Source: Chthoniobacterales bacterium
Lineage (GTDB): Bacteria > Verrucomicrobiota > Verrucomicrobiia > Chthoniobacterales > JACTMZ01
DNA length: 13,857 nt
NCBI GenBank assembly: GCA_017853515.1
Contig: JAFMJK010000036.1
Span: 1 to 13,857 of the forward strand
Direction: 5' to 3'
Numbering within the stretch: position 1 is the stretch's first letter; each line of letters opens with the position of its first letter. The notes under the pieces are model-generated. The model ran no database searches. It saw nothing but the letters and a program-made list of their open reading frames with translations, and was not told the DNA's origin. Position numbers and translations under genes: made by a program. Below, one piece after another: positions 7,106 to 13,857 of the stretch.

Positions 7106-8364
7106 GACTGCGCGCAGCGTCGCTCGCCCTGCTCCTGTGCGCGGCATCGTCCGCAGCGCAGAGCGCCCAAGGAACCGACAACACCGGCCAAACGGCCAAT
7201 CTTCCGTGGTTGCAATGGGATGACGCCACAGGAGATTGGTGGCGCAGCCGTCCGCTCTTCTCCGGAAAGGGTTTCGCGTTCACCGCGACCTACACCGCGC
7301 AAGTTTGGGGAAACGTGTCCGGCGGCATCGAGCAGAACGCCGCTTACTTAGGACTGCTCCAGTTCGGATTGGATATCGATCTGGAAAAGGCGGTCGGCTG
7401 GAGAGGCGGTTCCTTCAACACCACGTGGATTTGGACGATGGGCGACCAGATCACCGTGCCTTTTGTCGGATCGGACTTCGCGGTGAGCGGGATCGAGGCT
7501 CCGCGCGGCTTCCGGGCGCTCGACCTTTGGCTGCAGCAGAAATTTTTCGGCGACAACCTCACCTTGCGCGCGGGCATGTTCAACGCCGACCGCGATTTCA
7601 CCATCTCGGAATACTCGAGCTTTTTTCTCAACAGCGCTTTCGGCTGGCCCATCGTTTACGACGGACGACTCGGCGGAGAACCGGCTTATCCCTACGCCGC
7701 ACCGGGCATCTACGCGGCATGGCAACCCGCCGAGGGTTGGATCTTCCAGACCGCGGTGATGCAAGGAGCGGCCTACACGCAGGACGCGAATTTCTATTGG
7801 AACTTCGACCGGATGAACGGGCTGATGTTTCTCGGCGAAAGCATCTACTCGTGGCGCAAAGCAGAACTTCCGGGAACAGCCAAGCTCGGTGCGGTTTTCC
7901 AAACCGGTTATCTCGATGTGCCCGGAAGCGACGGGGAGAATGCTTGGGGCGGCGGGTTTTATTACGGAATCGTCGACCAGTCGCTTTACGCCGAACCGGG
8001 CTCGACGGAGGACACGCCGCAGGGTCTCGGATGGTTCGGACGCGGCGGGTTTGCCGCCCCGCAGCAGACCAGTTCGGTCGGCTTCATCGTGCAAAGCGGA
8101 TTGGTCTACACCGGCCCTTTCCCGGGTCGCGAGCGCGATTCCATCGGCTTGGCTTTCGCCTGGGATCAAGAATCACGCGGCGAAGCGAACGCGCTCACCG
8201 GAAGCAATCGTGGTTTGGAAATGATCTTCGAGGCATCGTACCAGGCGCAAATCTCGCCATGGTTCAGCGTGCAGCCGGACATCCAATACATCCTGCAGCC
8301 CGGGGGGAGCACGGCGATACCGAATGCCCTCGTGCTCGGGCTGAGTGTGTCCGTAGACTTTTGA
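7102..8364 (+). CDS. OprB-family carbohydrate-type outer-membrane porin
   Basis: A 420-residue exported beta-barrel protein. A signal peptide (MRLRAASLALLLCAASSAA) probably ends near residue 20. Mature-part motifs fit the OprB family: WWRSRPLFSGKGFAFTATYT, QFGLDIDLEKAVGWRGGSF, TLRAGMFNADRDFTISEYSS, FFLNSAFGWP and a WAWDQES-like strand near the end. The chain ends in VSVDF, the terminal aromatic residue expected for BAM-assembled barrels. OprB members are channels for sugars or other small polar solutes; the actual solute here is not known. Its ATG overlaps the crcB stop by 4 nt, and ppk2 begins 4 nt after its stop, so the three genes are very likely one transcript. The pairing with a fluoride channel may reflect solute or anion handling across both membranes, which is inference. 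Confidence 0.88.
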   Translation: MRLRAASLALLLCAASSAAQSAQGTDNTGQTANLPWLQWDDATGDWWRSRPLFSGKGFAFTATYTAQVWGNVSGGIEQNAAYLGLLQFGLDIDLEKAVGWRGGSFNTTWIWTMGDQITVPFVGSDFAVSGIEAPRGFRALDLWLQQKFFGDNLTLRAGMFNADRDFTISEYSSFFLNSAFGWPIVYDGRLGGEPAYPYAAPGIYAAWQPAEGWIFQTAVMQGAAYTQDANFYWNFDRMNGLMFLGESIYSWRKAELPGTAKLGAVFQTGYLDVPGSDGENAWGGGFYYGIVDQSLYAEPGSTEDTPQGLGWFGRGGFAAPQQTSSVGFIVQSGLVYTGPFPGRERDSIGLAFAWDQESRGEANALTGSNRGLEMIFEASYQAQISPWFSVQPDIQYILQPGGSTAIPNALVLGLSVSVDF

Positions 8365-8368
8365 AAAA

Positions 8369-9274
8369 ATGGATCCGAAAAACATACACAAAACCGCACG
8401 GTCATTTTCCAAGCCCTTCCGCGTGACCAACGGAAAGAAATTCCGGCTCAAAGACCATGATCCGGGTGAAACCCTGGACTTCACCGGCAAGGACAAGCCC
8501 CGGGCCAAAGAAGCCCTCGCTGCCGGCGTGCAGGCGCTTGCGGAATTGCAGGGCAAGCTTTACGCGCAGGACCAATGGGCCGTGCTGCTTGTTTTCCAGG
8601 CCATGGATGCCGCGGGCAAAGACGGCGTGATCAAGCATGTCATGTCCGGGATCAACCCCCAGGGTTGCGAGGTGCACTCCTTCAAGGCGCCCACCAGCGA
8701 GGAACTCGACCACGATTATCTGTGGCGATGCTCCAAGCGTGTGCCCGAACGCGGACGCGTCGGCATCTTCAACCGCAGTTACTACGAGGAGGTGCTCGTC
8801 GTCCGCGTTCACCCGCAAATTTTGAAAAAGCAGAAAGTTCCGCGCGAGTTGCTGACCAAGCGCATCTGGGACGAACGGCACGAGGACATAAAGTCTTTCG
8901 AGCGCTACCTCGGACGCAACGGCGTGCTCGTGCGGAAGTTTTTTCTCAACGTATCAAAGGAAGAGCAAAAGAAGCGCTTCCTCGAGCGCATCGACACTCC
9001 GGAAAAGAACTGGAAGTTCTCCACCACGGACTCGCACGAGCGCAAATTCTGGAACGACTACCAGCGGGCTTACGAGGACATGATCCGCGCCACCGCCACG
9101 GAAGAGGCGCCCTGGTATGTCGTCCCGGCGGACCACAAATGGTTCAGCCGGCTCGTCGTCGCCGCCGCGGTCATCGACGCTCTGTCTTCCCTTGATCTTG
9201 CCTACCCGAAGGTCGACGCAGCCCAGAGGAAGGAATTGACCGCGGCGAAAAAGGAACTTCTCGCGGAGAAGTAA
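8369..9274 (+). CDS. ppk2: Polyphosphate kinase 2 (PPK2, class III-like)
   Basis: A 301-residue cytosolic enzyme of the PPK2 family, which moves phosphate from polyphosphate to nucleotides (AMP/ADP to ADP/ATP) or back. The Walker A motif is AMDAAGKDG (78-86), followed by IKHVMSGINPQGCEVHSF and KAPTSEELDHDYLWR (107-120). The Walker B region is GIFNRSYYEEVLVVRVH (132-148), with Asn where many classes have Asp, as I recall for class III members. The lid region FLERIDTPEKNWKFS (204-218) carries basic residues for polyphosphate. Length and motifs fit a single-domain class III-like enzyme, usually nucleotide-regenerating, but class assignment needs alignment. Start ATG 8369 lies 4 nt after the porin stop, in a crcB-porin-ppk2 operon. 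It converges with yjbQ; no clear terminator is present in the 42-nt gap. Confidence 0.93.
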   Translation: MDPKNIHKTARSFSKPFRVTNGKKFRLKDHDPGETLDFTGKDKPRAKEALAAGVQALAELQGKLYAQDQWAVLLVFQAMDAAGKDGVIKHVMSGINPQGCEVHSFKAPTSEELDHDYLWRCSKRVPERGRVGIFNRSYYEEVLVVRVHPQILKKQKVPRELLTKRIWDERHEDIKSFERYLGRNGVLVRKFFLNVSKEEQKKRFLERIDTPEKNWKFSTTDSHERKFWNDYQRAYEDMIRATATEEAPWYVVPADHKWFSRLVVAAAVIDALSSLDLAYPKVDAAQRKELTAAKKELLAEK

Positions 9275-9316
9275 CATCTCCGAGACGATTTCCTTACGCG
9301 TCAGGCACCGCGGTGC

Positions 9317-9733
9317 TCAGTCGCCGATGATTTTGACCAGCACGCGCTTGCGGCGCAGGCCGTCGAACTCGCCATAGAAAATCTGCTCCCAAGGACCGAA
9401 ATCGAGCCGGCCTTCGGTCACCGCCACGACGACTTCGCGCCCCATGATGCTGCGCTTGAGATGGGCGTCGGCGTTGTCTTCCGCGCCATTGTGCCGGTAT
9501 TGGCTGTGCGGTTTTTCCGGGGCGAGCTTTTCCAGCCACTTCTCGAAGTCGGCATGGAGCCCGCTTTCGTCGTCGTTGATGAAGACGCTGGCTGTGATGT
9601 GCATGGCGTTGACCAGACACAGTCCTTCCTGGATGCGACTGGCGCGGAGACAGCGGTCGACGTCGGGCGTGATGTTGATCAGCCCGCGCCGTGCGGGGAC
9701 TTCGAACCAGAGTTCTTCGCGGAAGGATTTCAT
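9317..9733 (-). CDS. yjbQ: YjbQ/UPF0047 family protein
   Basis: A 138-residue protein of the YjbQ (UPF0047) family, a compact trimeric fold. Family motifs are GLINITPDVDRCL (18-30), VNAMHITASVFINDDE (41-56), YRHNGAEDNADAHLKRS (79-95) and DFGPWEQIFYGEFDG (111-125). The histidines in these segments (45, 81, 91) form the presumed metal or active site. The family is annotated as a secondary thiamine-phosphate synthase because some members complement thiE mutants, but the physiological role is unsettled. I chose ATG 9733; the in-frame TTG at 9769 would extend into the inverted repeat and add residues not typical of the family. It follows hflX on the same strand after a 94-nt gap that holds a long inverted repeat, and converges with ppk2. 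Confidence 0.93.
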   Translation of the reverse strand: MKSFREELWFEVPARRGLINITPDVDRCLRASRIQEGLCLVNAMHITASVFINDDESGLHADFEKWLEKLAPEKPHSQYRHNGAEDNADAHLKRSIMGREVVVAVTEGRLDFGPWEQIFYGEFDGLRRKRVLVKIIGD

Positions 9734-9745
9734 GGGAAGGAATTG

Positions 9746-9819
9746 AACAGAAGGTAACGAAGGCCACAAAGGGAAACTCTCGGAAGCAACTGTCTTTGTT
9801 GCCTTCGTTACCTTCTGTT
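9746..9819. repeat. Long inverted repeat built from 9-nt units
   Basis: Arms 9746-9771 and 9794-9819 pair over 26 positions with one mismatch (9765 with 9800) around a 22-nt loop. The outer 19 bp are perfect. Each arm reads as three 9-nt units: AACAGAAGG, TAACGAAGG, CCACAAAGG on the left; on the right, reverse-complemented, AACAGAAGG, TAACGAAGG, CAACAAAGA. An A8 run (9820-9827) follows directly on the plus strand, which is T8 just after the hflX stop on the coding strand. The T-run comes before the hairpin in the hflX transcript, so this is not a textbook terminator. It may be a dispersed intergenic repeat and could still limit read-through from hflX into yjbQ. Confidence 0.85.
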
Positions 9820-9827
9820 AAAAAAAA

Positions 9828-11102
<1,275 letters not shown>

Positions 11103-11163
11103 CCGAAGTGATGGGGGATGAGAGTCGAGGGTCGAGAGAAACGGGGAACCCTGCAGGAACAAC

Positions 11164-12078
11164 TCATCGGGAAAGGCCCAAGAGGCGGGCAAGGCGGTCG
11201 GGAGTATCGGACGTCACTTCGGAAATGTTCTCTTCGGGGAATGTGGATTTGCCCCGGAACCACGTCAACTGCCTTTTGGCGTATTGGCGGGTGGCGACGG
11301 CGAGTTGCTCGCGGCAATCTTCGCGGGAAATCCGACCGTCGAGCACGGCCGTGATCTCGCGCCATCCGAGAATCTGTCGGGCTGTCCCTCCGGCGGTTTC
11401 ACGGGCGGATTTCACCTCTTCGACCGCGCCGCGGGCCAATCGCTCCGCCACCGCATGGGCGATGCGCCCGGACAAATCCTCACGTGATCTCGTGATGAGA
11501 ACGCCACGCAAGCCCTCGGGTGCCGGAGGCAACACGGTGAGCACTTCGGAGGCGGGTTTGCCGGTCTGCAGGCAAAGTTCCAGGCGCCGCGCCACGCGGC
11601 GCGGATTGTCGGCATCGATGGCAAGAAGGCTTTGCGCGTCGAGTTCGCGCAGCTTGGTCTGCATTTCTTTGAGCGACATTGTCCTCACCATTTCGCGCAG
11701 CGCAGGATCGATGGCCGGGGCGGCGGGCAGTCCGCTGATCAGCGCTTGCAAATACAATCCGCTTCCACCCACCACGAATGGGATTTTTCCGCGCGCGACA
11801 ATGTCTTCCAGCACCGGACAAACCGTCTTTGCGTAGTGCGCGGCATCGATCTCGTCCGCGCACGGGATGGTTCCATAAAGATGATGCGGCACGAGGTCAC
11901 GCTCCCCGGCGGACGGTTGCGCGCTGAGCACGGGAAATTCGCGATACAACTGGAACGCGTCGGCGCAGACGATTTCGCCTCCGTGTTTGCGCGCCAAAGC
12001 GAGGGCGATTTCCGATTTGCCGACCGAAGTCGGGCCGGCGAGGAAAACGCATCGGCGGAGAATTTCCGGCGGGATCAT
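11164..12078 (-). CDS. miaA: tRNA dimethylallyltransferase
   Basis: A 304-residue enzyme that adds the dimethylallyl group to the N6 of A37 in tRNAs reading UNN codons. The P-loop GPTSVGKS is at 15-22, the substrate segment CADAFQLYREFP at 38-49, VPHHLYG at 63-69 and VGGSGLYLQALISG at 103-116. The C-terminal region has RQLTWFRGK, the conserved tRNA-contacting end of the catalytic core. In most MiaA proteins the segment after the DA/S-x-Q-x-Y motif reads like DIGTAKP; here it is PVLSAQPS, with Gln in place of the usual Lys, so it is a divergent but full-length member. ATG 12078 precedes the P-loop by 14 residues. It starts only a few bases after the terminator of the RRM gene, so it needs its own promoter or partial read-through. 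hflX follows. Confidence 0.95.
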   Translation of the reverse strand: MIPPEILRRCVFLAGPTSVGKSEIALALARKHGGEIVCADAFQLYREFPVLSAQPSAGERDLVPHHLYGTIPCADEIDAAHYAKTVCPVLEDIVARGKIPFVVGGSGLYLQALISGLPAAPAIDPALREMVRTMSLKEMQTKLRELDAQSLLAIDADNPRRVARRLELCLQTGKPASEVLTVLPPAPEGLRGVLITRSREDLSGRIAHAVAERLARGAVEEVKSARETAGGTARQILGWREITAVLDGRISREDCREQLAVATRQYAKRQLTWFRGKSTFPEENISEVTSDTPDRLARLLGLSR

Positions 12079-12083
12079 CGGCC

Positions 12084-12125
12084 CAAAAGAAAACGTCCGC
12101 TCCCCGCGGACGGGAAGCGGACGTT
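12084..12125 (-). terminator. Intrinsic terminator of the RRM gene
   Basis: On the minus strand, 20 nt after the RRM stop codon, AACGTCCGCT pairs with AGCGGACGTT (10 bp, arms 12116-12125 and 12092-12101). The inner part can pair further, and the hairpin is followed at once by TTCTTTTG. This is a strong rho-independent terminator. It ends only a few bases before the miaA start codon, so it separates the RRM transcript from miaA-hflX. Confidence 0.8.
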
Positions 12126-12144
12126 GTGAAGATCCGAAGGCACC

Positions 12145-12768
12145 TCAGGCCTGCTGCGGCACGGTCTCGTCGGCCTCGGACGACGGCGACGATTCCTCGC
12201 GGTCGCGGCCGACGGAACGGTCGGCGGGAAGTTTGGCCCCGCTGACCACGAGCTTGCGGCCCATGTATTCCTTGTCGTGAAGTTCATCCACCGCGCGCTT
12301 GGCCTCGGAGATGGCGTTCATTTGCACGAAGCCGAACCCCTTGGAGCGCTGGGTGTGTTTGTTGGTGACGATCTCCACATTGGCCACCGTGCCCACGCCC
12401 GAGAAGAGCTCGAACAGGTCGCTCTCACCGGCGTCGTAGGACAGGTTGCCCACGTAAAGACGCGGGCTGGTGACCTCGATGGACTCGGGTTTGCGCGACT
12501 CGCGGGGAGCGCGGGGCTCGCGGGGCGGACGCGACTCGCGCGGGGCGCGGGCCTCGTCGCGCGTGCGCTCGCGGCGCTCGTGACCGTTGGCGGATGGTTT
12601 GGCGGCGGACTGCGGCGCGAGGCCGAAGAACGCTTTGATTTTATCCCACAGGCCGGCCGGCTTGCGGGGTTCGCGGCGCACATGGAAGGTGTCGCCGGAA
12701 CGTGGACTTGAGGATTGACGGTTGCGGCCGCCGCGGCGGCGACGCTGACCGGAATGACGTGAGTTCAT
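12145..12768 (-). CDS. RNA-binding protein with one RRM domain
   Basis: A 207-residue protein with a single RNA recognition motif at about 102-180: RNP2 LYVGNL at 104-109 and RNP1 KGFGFVQM at 143-150, with the aromatic residues intact. It should bind single-stranded RNA in the cytoplasm. Most bacterial RRM proteins are short (80-110 residues); this one has a 100-residue N-terminal extension. The extension comprises a basic patch (GQRRRRGGRNR), a hydrophobic amphipathic stretch GLWDKIKAFFGLAP (39-52) and an Arg/Pro/Glu low-complexity repeat (75-94). The C-terminal tail of about 25 residues is acidic and disordered. Start ATG 12768 is preceded by an A/C-rich leader and not by a Shine-Dalgarno. 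The gene has its own terminator and a long 5' leader. A role in mRNA handling or cold response is inferred from the family. Confidence 0.9.
   Translation of the reverse strand: MNSRHSGQRRRRGGRNRQSSSPRSGDTFHVRREPRKPAGLWDKIKAFFGLAPQSAAKPSANGHERRERTRDEARAPRESRPPREPRAPRESRKPESIEVTSPRLYVGNLSYDAGESDLFELFSGVGTVANVEIVTNKHTQRSKGFGFVQMNAISEAKRAVDELHDKEYMGRKLVVSGAKLPADRSVGRDREESSPSSEADETVPQQA
12487..12546 (-). repeat. Arg/Pro/Glu low-complexity repeat inside the RRM gene
   Basis: Residues 75-94 of the RRM protein repeat the unit (A/P)PRE(S/P)R three times: APRESR, PPREPR, APRESR. The DNA shows matching CGCGGGACTCG-like repeats, suggesting expansion by slippage. It forms a flexible, charged linker between the hydrophobic helix and the RRM domain, similar in character to RGG/RP-rich tails of RNA-binding proteins. 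Confidence 0.7.
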
Positions 12769-13157
12769 GGAAGCAATCGTTTCGATATTGTTGTTGTTGG
12801 AAAAGCGGGGCGCGCCGACCGCGCACGTGGGTGAAGCCGCTCGTTGTTGTTGATGACGGAGTCGCGGCCGCGAACGGGTCGCGGGCGGAGTCCGCCGGGT
12901 TTTCGGGGCGGGCCAAGGAGCCGGATTTGCGCCGCGCGAACAAAATCGCGGCGAAACCGAACAGGAGGGCGAGCCAACCGGATTTGGGGCGACCGGAATC
13001 GCAAGCTGCCTGCATCCAAGAGGATACCAAAAACATGGCCATAACCTCGAACGGCAGAACCATAGGGGCGGCGCAGCCTGGCGGCAACAAAGAAATCGCC
13101 GCCCGGAAGGGCGGCGATGCCAATTTACTCTGTAAAATGGGTGGTTTCGTTCCGCTT
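12769..13157. other. 389-nt intergenic region: RRM leader and upstream terminator
   Basis: I see no convincing gene here. At its right end is the terminator of the Spy-like gene. The remaining roughly 310 nt form the promoter and leader of the RRM gene. On the minus strand the leader holds two CAA tracts, CAACAACAACAA (12788-12799) close to the start codon and CAACAACAAC near 12842-12851, with GC-rich self-complementary stretches between them (around 12860-12910). The CAA tracts would keep the ribosome-landing zone unstructured. A possible but weak promoter is TTGCCG, then 17 nt, then TATGGT (about 13048-13087). Confidence 0.5.
13085..13118 (-). terminator. Intrinsic terminator of the Spy-like gene
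   Basis: On the minus strand ATCGCCGCCC-TTCC-GGGCGGCGAT forms a perfect 10-bp stem with a 4-nt loop, followed by TTTCTTTGTT. It lies 39 nt after the stop codon of the exported duplicated-domain protein and is a good rho-independent terminator separating it from the RRM gene. Confidence 0.8.
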
Positions 13158-13838
13158 TTACAGTCCCGCGTCGTCGGGCTGACCATCCATCTCGGGGGGC
13201 AGTGGGCCCCGGGGGCCATCTCCCTGCGGACCACCATTGCTGCCCATGAGGCCGGGACCGAGTTTCTCGAGCAGCGGAGCGAGACTCGGGTCGGCTTTGA
13301 GCATGGCGGCCTTCATCGCCTCGTGCATTTCGCGGCCGGCCGCGCCTCTGGCCTCCGGCCCCTGCGCGTCGCGCATTTTTTCGCGTGCCGCTTGCACGGC
13401 AGGATCGTCTTTGGCCGCGCTGCGGGCGGCCTTGAGTTGCTGCTTTTGCTCGGCCGTCAACGACTCGAACTTGCCGCGCATGTCCATGGCGCGATCGCGA
13501 GCCGCTTTGATTTTGTCGAGGACGGGACCCAGCGAGGAGTCGGCCGACAACATGGCTGCGTGCATGGCGGTTTCGAGTTGCTTCTCCAGCGCGGCATGGG
13601 CCTCTTTGAGCGAGCGCACCGTCGGGTCGTTTTTGGCTTTCTCGCGGGCGGCTTGCAGACGTTGCTGCTCGTCAGGAGTGAGCTTGGCATCGGGAGGAGG
13701 CCCGTGTTTTTTGCCGTGCTGTTTCCATGGGGGTCCGTCCCTGTGCGGACCACCGTGTTGCGGTTGCGTGTCGTCCTGGGCCGAGAGCGGCAAGACCGCC
13801 GCAAGAAGCCCCAGAATAAGAACAGTGAATATTTTCAT
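13158..13838 (-). CDS. Exported duplicated helical protein (Spy/CpxP-like)
   Basis: A 226-residue secreted or periplasmic protein. Residues 1-20 (MKIFTVLILGLLAAVLPLSA) are a signal peptide cleaved before QDD. Next comes a His/Pro/Gly-rich segment (24-50: HGGPHRDGPPWKQHGKKHG and so on) that could bind metal. After it lie two related helical units: LTPDEQQRLQAAREKAKNDP... at 53-110, and LTAEQKQQLKAARSAAKDDP... at 127-193. Both end in the same pattern (AMHAAMLSADSSLGPVLDKI against AMKAAMLKADPSLAPLLEKL); the second unit has an extra nine residues in the middle. The tail is Gly/Pro-rich. The LTPEQ-x-L pattern recalls Spy/CpxP-type periplasmic chaperones, but this is resemblance only; I cannot name a function. 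ATG 13838 begins the signal peptide. Its terminator lies just downstream. Confidence 0.8.
   Translation of the reverse strand: MKIFTVLILGLLAAVLPLSAQDDTQPQHGGPHRDGPPWKQHGKKHGPPPDAKLTPDEQQRLQAAREKAKNDPTVRSLKEAHAALEKQLETAMHAAMLSADSSLGPVLDKIKAARDRAMDMRGKFESLTAEQKQQLKAARSAAKDDPAVQAAREKMRDAQGPEARGAAGREMHEAMKAAMLKADPSLAPLLEKLGPGLMGSNGGPQGDGPRGPLPPEMDGQPDDAGL
13260..13682 (-). repeat. Internal duplication within the Spy-like gene
   Basis: Codons 53-110 (13682-13509) and 127-193 (13460-13260) encode two homologous units. Both run LT-x-E/DQ-QQ-L-AAR, a (K/N)DP turn, a long Ala/Glu/Lys helix, then AM-AAML-AD-SL-P-L-K. The protein similarity is clear but the DNA has diverged, so the duplication is old. 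Confidence 0.75.
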
Positions 13839-13857
13839 AACAAACGGTGAAACCCCG

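Noticed and set aside
9305..9316. 12-bp palindrome GCACCGCGGTGC just after the yjbQ stop codon
   Set aside because: The stem would be only 4 bp with a 4-nt loop and there is no T-tract, so a terminator call is not supported.
12641..13063. Possible small membrane protein on the minus strand upstream of the RRM gene (contains GWLALLFGFAAILFARRKSG)
   Set aside because: The hydrophobic stretch followed by arginines looks like a sorting-type tail. However, the frame continues about 130 nt into the RRM gene in a different frame, and no Shine-Dalgarno or recognisable domain supports it. Left as unexplained leader sequence.

Overview
The window is about 13.9 kb of GC-rich, densely coding bacterial chromosome. 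It holds 11 complete genes and one gene cut by the left edge. The cell is Gram-negative: there is an OprB-type outer-membrane porin, a LemA lipoprotein with a lipobox, and an exported Spy/CpxP-like protein. I lean towards Verrucomicrobiota or a neighbouring PVC/Acidobacteria-like group. The reasons are an RRM-type RNA-binding protein, rarely visible Shine-Dalgarno sequences, a ligase-exonuclease fusion, and intergenic repeats of the kind I associate with that group. This placement is inference; no rRNA or other decisive marker is present.

Left part (1-3110): a minus-strand pair. It consists of an 884-residue protein joining a beta-CASP/metallo-beta-lactamase exonuclease to an ATP-dependent DNA ligase, followed by the start of a lemA gene. 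Divergent from it, on the plus strand, are a HAD-type phosphatase and an MFS exporter (3109-5338), separated by a small perfect palindrome.

Middle (5400-9280): an ion-handling block. An ACR3 arsenite exporter points left. Back to back with it runs a tight plus-strand run: crcB fluoride channel, OprB-family porin (ATGA overlap) and class III-like PPK2 polyphosphate kinase (4 nt gap). A small hairpin with a T-tract sits in the leader ahead of crcB.

Right part (9317-13838), all minus strand: read in transcription order, a duplicated-domain exported Spy-like protein with a terminator, a long leader, an RRM RNA-binding protein with a terminator, miaA, hflX, and a YjbQ-family gene. miaA-hflX resembles the proteobacterial miaA-hfq-hflX order but without hfq; the RRM gene lies directly upstream. 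Between hflX and yjbQ is a long inverted repeat whose arms are each built from three 9-nt units.

I did not find a mobile element, CRISPR array, tRNA, rRNA, or clear new defence system. The points most worth a second look are the nuclease-ligase fusion, the nonamer inverted repeat, the acr3/crcB/porin/ppk2 block, and the RRM gene next to miaA-hflX.
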